DNA from: an uncultured Flavobacteriaceae bacterium
GTDB lineage: Bacteria > Bacteroidota > Bacteroidia > Flavobacteriales > Flavobacteriaceae
Assembly: GCA_905182575.1 (NCBI GenBank)
Contig: CAJJCA010000001.1
Coordinates: forward strand, 1 to 64,000
DNA: 64,000 nt
Reading direction: 5' to 3'
Shown: positions 1 to 9,265 of the stretch, in pieces
Position numbering within the stretch: position 1 is the stretch's first letter
Layout of the letters: every line of letters starts with the position of its first letter
The notes under the pieces: generated by a model
Seen by the model: the letters and a program-made list of their open reading frames with translations, nothing else
Told to the model about the DNA's origin: nothing
Databases searched by the model: none
Made by a program: the position numbers and the translations under genes

Positions 1-30
1 AAAAATTAGATTTCATAAGTAAAAAATTAG

Positions 31-87
31 ATTTTATTAGGAATAAGAAAAGGGGTTTTTTACCCCTTTTCTTATTCCTAATAAAAT
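31..87 (-). terminator. Long perfect hairpin terminator after the SusC-operon
   Basis: Positions 31-55 and 63-87 are perfect reverse complements (25 bp each) around a 7-nt T-rich loop. The hairpin lies 15 bp beyond the stop codon of the last gene of the minus-strand operon. The A/T-rich flanks would give a U-rich tail on either strand, so it could stop transcription from both sides. Seen directly; the role is inferred. Confidence 0.85.
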
Positions 88-101
88 TTTATAATTAAGG
101 G

Positions 102-1187
102 TTATTCACATTTAGTACCTAAAACAATATCACTGCTATATCCTGGATTTTGGACTAAAACTGTTCCATCAGCATTAGAGAAACTGAGATGTAACTCAGT
201 AATAATGTTTCCCGCAGGTACACTAAAATATGCAGGAGGCCATATTGTTAGCTCCCACACATTATTACCTGTTAATGTCATACTAGATGCAGCATCTCTA
301 TCAGCTTTGATAACAGTTGTTGCGTCACCCATTAAAGCAGTAGCGTTCATATTAACCGCACCAGCATTAAAAAGAGCAGTATTAGCTCCATCTTTACCTT
401 CTTTAGCATCGAATTTAATTGTTATGATATCATCAAACATATATCCTTCTGGACTTATAGCAGCAGTACTCGTAGGAGCGGGCCCGGTTAGATCTGTTGC
501 ATCTTCGCCAGCGCCTGTTATAGCAATACTTTTATAACTGGAGTCCCAATGACGCGACTTAGCACTTGGCGTAGAGTCTGCAAGAGGATCTTCTTGCTTA
601 AAGCCATTCCCATGATATCCTACCCAATAACCCATTTGAACTCCACTGTGACCAGCTCCAACTTTAAGGGTAACTGTGATAGTTCCATCTACAGTTGTAT
701 CTCCTATAGTAGCATCAATAGGATTTTCAGATCGAAAAGAAACCCATTCAACCTTTCCATAGTTTTCTCCTATATCTAAGATATTATTCATGTCGGTAGT
801 CCATGAATTTCCAGTTGGTTGTCCATCAAGTCCTCTAGATTTATCCCCCCAAAAGCTTGGTGTTTCTCCTGCTACAGGATCAACAATCATATTACCTGAA
901 CCAGGACGTTCCGGCGTGAGTGCGATCGATGATTTAAATACCACAGTAGCATTTTTAGCAACTTCCCAACTTTTCGGGACTAACATACCAAAAATTAAAA
1001 ATCTTTGATTTTGATTTTCATCTTCAGAATCGTAGTTTACATTGACAGTTATATCAATAGTCTCACCCACTTTAGCAGAGGCGGGTTGGGTAACTCCTGT
1101 AATATCAAAACAAGATGTAACGAATAATGTTACTACTGGTAGTAATAGAAGGCAAACAAGTAAAGTTTTATAATTAAATTTTTTCAT
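102..1187 (-). CDS. SusE/F-position surface lipoprotein, DUF4961 family
   Basis: This is the last gene of the SusC-SusD-DUF5004-DUF4961 operon. The product, about 361 aa, begins with a lipoprotein signal (MKKFNYKTLLVCLLLL) ending in a VTSC lipobox at about residue 26, so the protein should be lipid-anchored. The rest is predicted beta-rich Ig/adhesin-like sequence with no catalytic motif, matching DUF4961 proteins found next to SusD in flavobacterial alpha-glucan loci. The likely role is glycan binding at the surface. The open frame extends upstream to a TTG at 1247, inside the previous gene, but the ATG at 1187 directly precedes the signal peptide and is chosen here. It lies 5 bp from the stop of the DUF5004 gene. 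Confidence 0.85.
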   Translation of the reverse strand: MKKFNYKTLLVCLLLLPVVTLFVTSCFDITGVTQPASAKVGETIDITVNVNYDSEDENQNQRFLIFGMLVPKSWEVAKNATVVFKSSIALTPERPGSGNMIVDPVAGETPSFWGDKSRGLDGQPTGNSWTTDMNNILDIGENYGKVEWVSFRSENPIDATIGDTTVDGTITVTLKVGAGHSGVQMGYWVGYHGNGFKQEDPLADSTPSAKSRHWDSSYKSIAITGAGEDATDLTGPAPTSTAAISPEGYMFDDIITIKFDAKEGKDGANTALFNAGAVNMNATALMGDATTVIKADRDAASSMTLTGNNVWELTIWPPAYFSVPAGNIITELHLSFSNADGTVLVQNPGYSSDIVLGTKCE

Positions 1188-1191
1188 TTTA

Positions 1192-1647
1192 TTATTTTTT
1201 AAATTGATATTGATAAGTTGATGCTCCACATCCAAGACTAAACTCAAGGCCTAGTGAGTTGTTGTTTTTGCCATATAACGGATAAGTAAGATTTACCGGA
1301 ACAGTCTCAGAGCCACCTTTAAAATGGATAACACTTGGCTGATAATCATCATCAAAAGCCCAATTTCCAGTCGAAAAAGCAGTTCCAGTTGTTTTTAAAG
1401 TTGGAAAAGGAAGCGAAGACGAACTCAGAGTGAAATTAGCTCCAGAAAGAGTCAATTTCATCCCAGAGGTATCGAAGTGCTCGCTTATATCTGTTTTATT
1501 TCTTGTGATGCTGAATAAAGTCCATTCGCCAGATGCATCGGCTTTGACGTTTTCTAAAGAATCTTGTCTTACTTCGAATTCTTCCGAATCACAAGCTGTA
1601 AAAAAGGCGAGTGAGATAAATAAAGTTAAAAAGAGGATATTTTTCAT
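1192..1647 (-). CDS. Small SusE/F-position lipoprotein, DUF5004 family
   Basis: The product is a 151-aa lipoprotein with signal peptide MKNILFLTLFISLAFF and lipobox FTAC at residues 16-19. The mature part has the lipocalin-like pattern of DUF5004 (a SGEWTLFSITRNKTDI start and repeated short beta strands). It sits between SusD and the DUF4961 protein, as in other flavobacterial alpha-glucan PULs. The expected role is an accessory glycan-binding or assembly factor of the SusCD uptake complex at the outer membrane. No catalytic residues are visible. It is very probably translated from the shared SusC-operon mRNA. Confidence 0.8.
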   Translation of the reverse strand: MKNILFLTLFISLAFFTACDSEEFEVRQDSLENVKADASGEWTLFSITRNKTDISEHFDTSGMKLTLSGANFTLSSSSLPFPTLKTTGTAFSTGNWAFDDDYQPSVIHFKGGSETVPVNLTYPLYGKNNNSLGLEFSLGCGASTYQYQFKK

Positions 1648-1688
1648 AATAGTTTTGAATTTTAATTATTAATCAGATTTATAAATTT

Positions 1689-3029
1689 TTACCAGTTTTG
1701 TATTCTACTCTCAGCATCTGGCAGCAGATAGTATAGTAGATTATTATATTGAGAATGAGACACATATCCATCACCGGATTCATTAATTATGTCTTTTTTT
1801 AATCTTCTTGTATTAAGGAATCTGTCTCCCCACTCAAAGCACAACTCTTTTGATCTTTCATTAAAGATTATTTCAAGCATTGCAACTTGATTCGGTAATC
1901 CTGAAACAACATCTGATGCGCCTGCTCTATTTTTGATCATATTTACATCGGATACGTCATCAGCTGAAACTGAATTATTTACCATAATGTTTGATTCAGC
2001 TCTAGTTAAATACATTTCAGCTAATCTAATCCCAATATAATCTACTGCATTATTTGGATATTTCCCATTAGCGTAGATAAGTCCATCTCCCTCTTTCATT
2101 AAATCAGTGAATCTTTTGTCAACAGGATCAGCAGCTCTTAATTTACCGATTAATCCATTAATGTTAACCGAAGCTGTTCCATTTGCTTCATCTGCTTGAA
2201 ATTGTTCAAATCCTTGAGAGCCTGCTCCAAAATTGTTCTCACTCAAATTCGTAATTATAGAATATATAACTTCTGATGAAGCATTACCTTTGGTATATAT
2301 ATCAGCAAGATTAGTCTCTAGCGAATAGCCACCGTCTGTTATTACTTCATTTGCTCTTTCGTAAGCAAGATTATATTTCCCATGATAAAAATAAATTCTA
2401 GCAGCCATAGCAGTTGCAGCTGCATATGAATTCACTCCGCCTTTAACTAATAAACTGGTTCTGGCAGCTTCAATATCACTCTCTATTTGGGTTCGTATTT
2501 TCTCTGAAGTCTCAAGAGGAACTCTAGCATTCGTTCCTAATACTGTTGTTACAAGAGGAACAGATATTCCAGTATTTGGATTAGTGAAATAATTATTTAG
2601 CTGGAAATATACTGCAGCCCTAATAAAAAAGGCATCACCTTTAACACTTGCTCTTTCTCCAGCAGTTCCATACATATTGTCAATATCAGAATTTAAAACA
2701 GTATTAACTTTATTTAAGGCTCTAAAGGCAGCGTTCCAACTATTTCCTGAAAACATTGGTGGAATTCCACTTGAAGTCCATTTGTAAAAGGGAATCCAAT
2801 TAGCTGATCTTCTAATCTTAATATCCCTAACTAGTGATGTTGTAATCATAGGCTGATACGCATAAAATGACCTAAGATCATTGAATGCTCCTGCGTTTAA
2901 GGAATTCATAGAAGATATATCTGTTAACTTTTCTGCTGACAGTCCAATTGTAGAAGTTTCTTCAAGGAAATCTTCACAGGATGTAAAAATTAGACCTGAT
3001 GCTATGACAAGAAAAATTATTTTTTTCAT
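1689..3029 (-). CDS. SusD-like starch-binding outer-membrane lipoprotein (RagB/SusD family)
   Basis: This is the SusD partner of the SusC porin encoded just upstream. The product is about 446 aa, a little short for the family. The signal MKKIIFLVIASGLIFTSC ends in a lipobox Cys, followed by EDFLEE as in many SusD N termini. TPR-like helices include ALNKVNTVL and GDAFFIRAAVYFQLNNYF, and the C-terminal SusD pattern includes NERSKELCFEWGDRFLNTRRL. It should lie on the cell surface and pass malto-oligosaccharides to SusC. An in-frame ATG at 3053 is possible; the start at 3029 gives the cleaner lipoprotein signal. The SusC stop is only 5 bp upstream of 3053, supporting co-translation. Confidence 0.92.
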   Translation of the reverse strand: MKKIIFLVIASGLIFTSCEDFLEETSTIGLSAEKLTDISSMNSLNAGAFNDLRSFYAYQPMITTSLVRDIKIRRSANWIPFYKWTSSGIPPMFSGNSWNAAFRALNKVNTVLNSDIDNMYGTAGERASVKGDAFFIRAAVYFQLNNYFTNPNTGISVPLVTTVLGTNARVPLETSEKIRTQIESDIEAARTSLLVKGGVNSYAAATAMAARIYFYHGKYNLAYERANEVITDGGYSLETNLADIYTKGNASSEVIYSIITNLSENNFGAGSQGFEQFQADEANGTASVNINGLIGKLRAADPVDKRFTDLMKEGDGLIYANGKYPNNAVDYIGIRLAEMYLTRAESNIMVNNSVSADDVSDVNMIKNRAGASDVVSGLPNQVAMLEIIFNERSKELCFEWGDRFLNTRRLKKDIINESGDGYVSHSQYNNLLYYLLPDAESRIQNW

Positions 3030-3057
3030 AGTAAGTTTTTTATTTAATTTCATTTGA

Positions 3058-6000
3058 TTAAAACTTTATATTTAAACCTAAGTTAGCAGTTTTTGACACT
3101 GGCACTTGTGCCCATTTATCCATCAAATTAAGATTTCCAGGTTTTACATAATTTTCGGGATCATACATCCATGGCTCTGCATTTGTCCAGGTAAGAAAGT
3201 TTGTTAATTTTATATATAAATCTAATCCCTCTATAAAACTATTTTCTGGCAGATTAACCGAGTAATTAATATTGAAATCTCTCAGTCTTAGAAAGTCTAC
3301 ATCTGAAACTTGTTCAGTAGTCCTAGGATAAATGATAGGGGAATTATCTACCTGGGCAACATTTGTTATTTCTCCTGGGTTTCTCCACCTGTTTAACTGA
3401 CTTCTTAATGGAGTTTGATCGTATGCACCATATGCATATTTGGTGAGGACATTTTCTTTTGAAGCAATATAGTTTTGTCCTACTGAGAAAGAAAATAAAG
3501 CACTGGCTGTCCAGTTTTTATATGATAACCTTGTACTGAAACCTCCGGTAAAGTCTGGATATGGTTGTCCAAATGGCACTACATTTGCTTGAAGAAAGGC
3601 CAGAACAGAACCAGATTCAGCTATAGCTTGAGATTCAGTAAGGAATTCTCCGGTTGATTGTTGTTGGTATAAATCTTGTCCTGTAGCAGGATCAACTCCC
3701 CCCCAAACACCAATAGTCTGGATTCCAATTGGATGCCCAGCATAAATAGCAGTAGACCCAAAACCAGGAATGTTAATTCCTTCGGGGTTGTCACCAATGC
3801 TAGTAACTTCGTTACTGTTTTTCGCAAAATTAAATGTCGCATCCCAAGAGAGGCTTTCATTCTCAATTATCGTTGCACTTATAGATACTTCAATTCCTTT
3901 ATTAGAAAGTTCCCCTAGATTTGTTGTTACCGCCCCTAAACCACTCAAGCCAGTAACGGGATAAGGGAGAAGTAAACCATCTGTTATCTTTGTGTAGTAA
4001 TCAACATCAGCACTAATTTTACCATCAAATAACTCCAAGCTAACACCAAAATTAGTTTGAGTTGAGGTTTCCCAACCCAATTCTGGATTAGCGATATTAT
4101 CAAGTGTTAATCCACTTAAATTATTGTAATTAGCTTCCCTGTATCTTGATTCATTTAAATAATTTCCTATTTCAGCATTTCCGGATATACCGTAACTGGC
4201 CTTGATTTTAAGGTAATTAACAGTTTTTTTAATTCCTTCAAAAAACTTTTCATCACTTATATTGTATCCTAGGGAGGCTGCTGGAAATATCCCCCATTGT
4301 TTATCTTTTCCAAATCTTGACGATCCATCTCTACGAACAGTAACAGAAAAAAGGTATTTACCTTTAAAATCATAATTTAACCTTGAGAGCATAGAAAGAA
4401 AACTATAAGAACTTTCTGTAAAACTTGGAGTCAGTCTAGCAGCATCTATTGGATTCTTTAAAGTAGGGTTAGTAAAATCTTGACCCCTAAGTGTACTTTG
4501 AGAACGTGAACTCTTGGTAGCCTCAATACCCGCTAATAAATCAAAGTTGTGGTTTTTAAAGCTTTTCCTGTAGTTGAGGAGATTTTTAAAATTCCAAAAG
4601 TATCTTGTCCCGATTGATTGAAAAGCAGTTGACTCTCCAACACTGCTGATTTTACTATCTCTCCACTGATGAGCTTCAGTTGAGACACTATTGACACCAT
4701 ACTCAGATCTAAAAGTTAGTCCATCAAGAAACTCATATCTAAAAAAGCCATTTCCCATGAAAGTGTTGTTACCTTGACTGATTTCCCATAAATCAAGTGA
4801 CGCTTGAGGACTCCTAAGTGGGTCGAAATAAGTACCATCCTGTTTATAAACTGGGTGGATTGGTAACATATCATTTGCTTTCCCTATACCATTTTGAACT
4901 GCAACTGGATTACTATCAATGTGGGTGAAAGATAGGTTAGCTCCAACACTCATCTTGTCTGAAAGATTATGTGTTACATTTGATCTGGCACCAATTTTTA
5001 AGTATTCATTACCTACAAGAATAGATTTCTCATCTAGAAAGTTACCACTTATGAAAAACTTGGTTTTTTCATCTCCACCAGATATGGATATATTTGATCT
5101 GTATGAGATACCCTGTCTTAGGGCTGTATTTTGCCAGTCAGTATCATTTTTTAATGCTTCTGCTCTAGTCAAGCCGTTTGTTAGAACACCACTATTGCTC
5201 CAAAACAGAGTGGGATCTTCCCCCGAATTATACCAAGCTTCTTGAGCTAAAGTTAAGTATTCACTTGCATTTACAAAATCAAGTTTTCTAGTTATTTCGG
5301 AGAAACCTGTGTCGATCGAAACTTCAACTTTTGTTTTACCCGCTTTACCTGATTTAGTTGTTATTAAAATTACTCCATTTGAACCTCTAGCTCCATAAAT
5401 TGCGGTAGCTGCAGCATCTTTAAGGACTTCCATTGATGATATATCATTTGGATTGATGGAGGACAGTGGGTTTTGAGTAGTATCTAAAGATCCAATGGAT
5501 GCAATGCGGCTTTGCGAAGATGACATATAATCACCAGATTCTAAAACCACCCCATCAATTACATAAAGTGGTTCTGATCCTCCTGTTCCAGAACCAGCAC
5601 CTCTAATTCTAATCTTAGTCATCGATCCTGACATTGCGCCACCACTTGTTACTTGAACACCAGCTGCACGACCTTGAAGAGCTTGTTCAAAAGACGCTAA
5701 GGGAGTCCTTGCAATCTCTTCACCGCTAACCCTAGCAATAGAACTAGATAAGTTTTTTTGTATCTGGCTTCCGTAGCCAATTACAATAACTTCATCAAGT
5801 TTTTCTTCAGATTCCTCAAGGATAATAGTAATGTTAGTTTCTCCGTTATAAATCAAAGTTTGACTTTCGAATCCCAAATATGAAAATTCGATTTCATCTC
5901 CCGGTTTAACTGAATTAAGAAAAAAGTTACCGTCAAAATCAGATAGTGAGCCAGTTTTAGATGTTTTGTTTATAACATTAACACCTATTAAAGGTTGTCC

Positions 6001-6087
6001 ATCTGAAAGGATACTTCCATTCATTTCTTGAGCAAAGGATTTAAATCCTAGAAAAAACATGAAAAAGGCAATTAAATAATATTTCAT
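3058..6087 (-). CDS. SusC-like TonB-dependent outer-membrane transporter (alpha-glucan PUL)
   Basis: The product is a 1009-aa TonB-dependent receptor. It has a signal peptide ending ..FKSFAQ, a carboxypeptidase-regulatory-like domain at residues about 20-95 (LIGVNVINKTSKTGSLSDFDGNF) and a TonB-box segment EVIVIGYGSQ. The plug domain holds the SusC signature DAAATAIYGARGSNGVILITTKSG. The barrel ends in KTANLGLNIKF. It imports oligosaccharides across the outer membrane with the adjacent SusD. It is the first gene of the operon, and the intergenic region shared with the divergent LacI gene carries a palindromic operator candidate (6232-6247). Alpha-glucan specificity is inferred from the neighbouring GH13, GH65 and phosphoglucomutase genes. 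Confidence 0.95.
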   Translation of the reverse strand: MKYYLIAFFMFFLGFKSFAQEMNGSILSDGQPLIGVNVINKTSKTGSLSDFDGNFFLNSVKPGDEIEFSYLGFESQTLIYNGETNITIILEESEEKLDEVIVIGYGSQIQKNLSSSIARVSGEEIARTPLASFEQALQGRAAGVQVTSGGAMSGSMTKIRIRGAGSGTGGSEPLYVIDGVVLESGDYMSSSQSRIASIGSLDTTQNPLSSINPNDISSMEVLKDAAATAIYGARGSNGVILITTKSGKAGKTKVEVSIDTGFSEITRKLDFVNASEYLTLAQEAWYNSGEDPTLFWSNSGVLTNGLTRAEALKNDTDWQNTALRQGISYRSNISISGGDEKTKFFISGNFLDEKSILVGNEYLKIGARSNVTHNLSDKMSVGANLSFTHIDSNPVAVQNGIGKANDMLPIHPVYKQDGTYFDPLRSPQASLDLWEISQGNNTFMGNGFFRYEFLDGLTFRSEYGVNSVSTEAHQWRDSKISSVGESTAFQSIGTRYFWNFKNLLNYRKSFKNHNFDLLAGIEATKSSRSQSTLRGQDFTNPTLKNPIDAARLTPSFTESSYSFLSMLSRLNYDFKGKYLFSVTVRRDGSSRFGKDKQWGIFPAASLGYNISDEKFFEGIKKTVNYLKIKASYGISGNAEIGNYLNESRYREANYNNLSGLTLDNIANPELGWETSTQTNFGVSLELFDGKISADVDYYTKITDGLLLPYPVTGLSGLGAVTTNLGELSNKGIEVSISATIIENESLSWDATFNFAKNSNEVTSIGDNPEGINIPGFGSTAIYAGHPIGIQTIGVWGGVDPATGQDLYQQQSTGEFLTESQAIAESGSVLAFLQANVVPFGQPYPDFTGGFSTRLSYKNWTASALFSFSVGQNYIASKENVLTKYAYGAYDQTPLRSQLNRWRNPGEITNVAQVDNSPIIYPRTTEQVSDVDFLRLRDFNINYSVNLPENSFIEGLDLYIKLTNFLTWTNAEPWMYDPENYVKPGNLNLMDKWAQVPVSKTANLGLNIKF

Positions 6088-6231
6088 AGTTTTTGAATAA
6101 TTAAAGTTATTTTTTTATTCAAATAAATAATTTTAAAAACATCTTTTTTGTTTAGATATATTTAATTAATATTTGATATATGTAAATTTATTAAAAAACT
6201 TACCTTTTTTTAAGATATTCACAATCAAATT

Positions 6232-6247
6232 ACTACAACGTTATAGT
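6232..6247. promoter_or_regulatory. LacI-type operator candidate between SusC and LacI genes
   Basis: The 16-bp site ACTACAACGTTATAGT is palindromic except for one mismatched pair and is centred on AACGTT. The fully symmetric version, ACTATAACGTTATAGT, occurs at 16955-16970 upstream of the MFS operon. The size, symmetry and central CG are typical of LacI-family operators. It lies in the divergent promoter region between the SusC start (6087) and the LacI start (6371). Binding is inferred. Confidence 0.65.
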
Positions 6248-6370
6248 TACTTTAATATTCTAGTTTTTATAAAGTTTTAGTCGTTTTATTTATTCTATAT
6301 ATTTTTAACTATATTTATGTTGAACAAATTTATGTTTGAATTTGTTTCATGTTAGATCTAAATTAAATTT

Positions 6371-7414
6371 ATGCTGAGAAACAGTATTACTTTAAAAAAA
6401 ATAGCCATAAAACTTAATGTTTCTATTTCAACGGTTTCTAAAGCTCTGAAAGATAGTCATGAAATAAGTGCGGATACTAGAGAAAAAATTAAAGCTTACG
6501 CAAGGATTAATGGATATCGTCCAAACAGTATTGCATTAAGTTTAAAAAACCAAAAAACTAAAACTATAGGTATAATAATCCCCGACATTGTTAATGACAC
6601 TTTCTCCAAGGTTATTGAAGGGGTAGATCAAATTGCTAAAAAAAAAGGTTACAACATTATGATTTCTTCGTCTAATGAGAGTTTAGAAAAGGAGGCCTAT
6701 AATTTAAAGACTTTATCAGACAGTCAGACAGATGGGTTTATATTATCCTTATCAAAGGAGACAATGTTAAATAAAAATTATAATCACATTAATTATACTA
6801 TCAAATCTGGAATACCTATTGTGCTCTTTGATAGAGTTTCGGATGATATAGATTGCGATAAAGTGATTGTAGATGACGTAAAAGGGGCGTATGATGCAAC
6901 TAATCTTTTAATACAAAAAGGAAAAAAAAATATTTTATTAATTACGACTGAAGACCACATAATTGTTGGTAAATTGAGAACTCAGGGCTATGAACGTGCT
7001 TTAAAAAATAATGACATTAAATTGGATCAAGCCCTTATTCTAAAAGTTGATGGTGATGATCGGTCTGAAAAATTCTTTTTTAATTTGGAAAAATTAATTT
7101 TAAATACTTTTAAAAATAACAGTCAAATAAATGGTGTTTTTGCTGTTAATGACGAGTATGCAGGAATAGTTTTGAGAGCTCTTAAGAAATTAAATCTCTC
7201 AATACCTCAAGATGTGAGTGTTGTTTGTTTTACCGATGGTGTTATTTCTAGGTTTAGTAGCCCCTCGATAACTGCCGTAAGGCAACATGGGATTGAAATA
7301 GGAAGGAATTCTGCCACCAAGTTGATTGAAAGAATAGAGAATGATGATAATCATAATCTCCCGTATAGAGTTGATGTAATCAGTACAATTATAATTGAAA
7401 GAGAATCTACCTAA
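6371..7414 (+). CDS. LacI-family transcriptional regulator of the alpha-glucan PUL
   Basis: This intact 347-aa LacI-family regulator has an N-terminal HTH (LKKIAIKLNVSISTVSKALKD) and hinge (NGYRPNSIALSLKNQKT). The periplasmic-binding-protein-like effector domain starts at TIGIIIPDIVNDTFSKVIEG and includes GVFAVNDEYAGIVLRALK. It is transcribed divergently from the SusC operon. Flavobacterial maltodextrin loci commonly carry such a regulator. The two matching palindromes at 6232-6247 and 16955-16970 suggest it controls both the SusC operon and the MFS-GH65-GH13-sulfatase operon, probably in response to a malto-oligosaccharide. Activator or repressor mode cannot be told from sequence. Confidence 0.93.
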   Translation: MLRNSITLKKIAIKLNVSISTVSKALKDSHEISADTREKIKAYARINGYRPNSIALSLKNQKTKTIGIIIPDIVNDTFSKVIEGVDQIAKKKGYNIMISSSNESLEKEAYNLKTLSDSQTDGFILSLSKETMLNKNYNHINYTIKSGIPIVLFDRVSDDIDCDKVIVDDVKGAYDATNLLIQKGKKNILLITTEDHIIVGKLRTQGYERALKNNDIKLDQALILKVDGDDRSEKFFFNLEKLILNTFKNNSQINGVFAVNDEYAGIVLRALKKLNLSIPQDVSVVCFTDGVISRFSSPSITAVRQHGIEIGRNSATKLIERIENDDNHNLPYRVDVISTIIIEREST

Positions 7415-7677
7415 TCCTTTCTGATAGAGCAAAATTTTATAAAGTTTATAAATTGGTAAATATTCTTACTTTAAAGATTAAAAGTAAATCGATTTGAATT
7501 TCTATAACTGCTTTATGATCTATTAATTTTGTTAACCTAGCTGTTGATTAAATTAAGTATTTGGGAGCTTTATTGTTATATAAAATAACTAAAGTAATTT
7601 AATCCATATTTATGTGGAAGTAGTTTTTTGAAAGAAAAGATAAAAACATACTGAGTGCAATATCTTCTAAAATTCAA

Positions 7678-9246
7678 TCAATCAAAAACTGTTAATGGAT
7701 CCCATTTTTCGTTAGACGGAAAATTAGAAAAGTTTTCTTGCTTTTCACCAGAGGTACTTCTTCCATTAATAACTATACTTTTAAATGAGGAGATTAGTTC
7801 ATTTTCTATTTTTGGAAATTTGCCATAAAGGTTTATGGATTCTGAAGGGTCATTTTTTAAGTTATAAAGTTGAAATTTAGGAAGATTTTCACCTTCATTT
7901 GTCCAAGGCTTGGGTGAGCTCCAGCCCCCAGAATCGGGACAAAAAATAAATTTATATTTACCTTTTCTTATGGCAAAACTTCCATTGATTGAATGATGAA
8001 TAGTAAACTCCCTTTTAAATATTTGTTTTGTTTGATCTGAAAACAATGGAAGCATTGAAAAACTATCAACTCCTTCCTGATCAGAGAGTTTTTTGTTTAA
8101 TATAGCCGCACAGGTTGCAAGAAAATCAGTTGTGCAAACAGTTTTATCTGATACAATTCCCGCATTAATTTTTTTAGGCCATTTGATAATAAAAGGTACT
8201 CGATGTCCTCCCTCAAATATATCAGCCTTATGTCCCCGATATGGACCGCTTGGGTAATGCTCTTTTTCTTTTAACAGTTTAAAATTTGCTTCTGGAGAAC
8301 AACCATTGTCGCTTGTAAAAATAATCATTGTATTTTCAGAGATTCCAAGATTTTTTACTAAATCATCTAGTTTGCCAACGTGATAATCTAATTGCATTAC
8401 AAAATCTCCGTATTCGTTTAGCCCACTTTTTCCTTTCCACTCCTTTGTTGGAAGAATAGGTGTGTGAGGAGAAGGAAGTGGAAGATATAAGAAAAAAGGA
8501 TTTTCTTTTTTCACACTCTCCCGAATAAATTTAAAAGCTTTGTCGAAAAAATGTGGTGTAACTTCTTCATGAACAAAATCAGAGGCAGTTGGTCCATTTC
8601 TCCACCAAGAATATGGTTTTGGTGCAGATGTAAATCGATTAATTTGTGCTGTAGCTCTTTCATTTTCAACATAAACGTAAGGAGCCATATCCAATGAGCC
8701 AGAATGGCCATAGGCATAATCAAAACCTAAATCATTTGGACTATGAGTAATGTTTTTTGAAAAATCAATTTTATTTATAATTCCTTGGTGATCAGAGTTA
8801 GTATCTTCATTAATGATTTTATTAGAAATTGACCAATTCCATCCCAAATGCCATTTCCCAATAAAACCAGTATTATAGCCGTTATGTTTTAAGAAAGAAG
8901 CAACAGTTGTACGATCTTTGGAAATCAGTGCAGTTGATGCCCCATTTAAAACTCCTTTTTTGAGTCTACTTCTCCAATTATATCTACCAGTCAATATTCC
9001 GTATCGAGTTGGTGTGCATACAGATGATGAAGTGTGGGCATCAGTAAAGATGATTCCTTCTTTTGCAATCTGGTCAATCCGTGGTGTCTTGATCTTACTG
9101 TTTGAATTAAAGGCATTAATGTCCCCATAACCTAGATCATCCATCAAAATATAAATGATATTTGGAGGGATATCTTTTTTTTCTTTTTGGCAAGCCACAA
9201 AAAAAACAATCGTCATAATTAATATATAAAATTGAATTTTTTTCAT
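7678..9246 (-). CDS. S1-family sulfatase lipoprotein within the alpha-glucan operon
   Basis: The product is a 522-aa formylglycine-type sulfatase. Its lipoprotein signal ends FFVAC (Cys19). The active-site motif CTPTR has Cys77 as the residue to be converted to formylglycine, followed by YGILTGR. Metal-site motifs MDDLGYGD (about 35-42) and FTSDNG, and GKWHLG, are present. It should remove sulfate esters from a sugar in the periplasm or at the surface. It is the last gene of the MFS-pgmB-GH65-GH13-GH13 operon, 19 bp after the GH13 stop. That is unexpected because starch is not sulfated. The protein resembles the sulfatase at 60881-62380 around the active site. The maturation enzyme is not in the window. 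Confidence 0.93.
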   Translation of the reverse strand: MKKIQFYILIMTIVFFVACQKEKKDIPPNIIYILMDDLGYGDINAFNSNSKIKTPRIDQIAKEGIIFTDAHTSSSVCTPTRYGILTGRYNWRSRLKKGVLNGASTALISKDRTTVASFLKHNGYNTGFIGKWHLGWNWSISNKIINEDTNSDHQGIINKIDFSKNITHSPNDLGFDYAYGHSGSLDMAPYVYVENERATAQINRFTSAPKPYSWWRNGPTASDFVHEEVTPHFFDKAFKFIRESVKKENPFFLYLPLPSPHTPILPTKEWKGKSGLNEYGDFVMQLDYHVGKLDDLVKNLGISENTMIIFTSDNGCSPEANFKLLKEKEHYPSGPYRGHKADIFEGGHRVPFIIKWPKKINAGIVSDKTVCTTDFLATCAAILNKKLSDQEGVDSFSMLPLFSDQTKQIFKREFTIHHSINGSFAIRKGKYKFIFCPDSGGWSSPKPWTNEGENLPKFQLYNLKNDPSESINLYGKFPKIENELISSFKSIVINGRSTSGEKQENFSNFPSNEKWDPLTVFD

Positions 9247-9265
9247 ATGTTTGGACTATATATGT

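Noticed and set aside
205-1008. Plus-strand frames over the DUF4961 gene
   Set aside because: Shadow frames opposite a lipoprotein gene with clear signal peptide and neighbours; no protein signature.
3058-6087. A frameshift in the first SusC
   Set aside because: Read as a single 1009-residue frame from signal peptide to barrel end; no break.
8511-8723. Small overlapping open frames on either strand of large genes (for example this one in the sulfatase)
   Set aside because: They lie inside strong family-matching genes, have no family pattern and reflect third-position bias.
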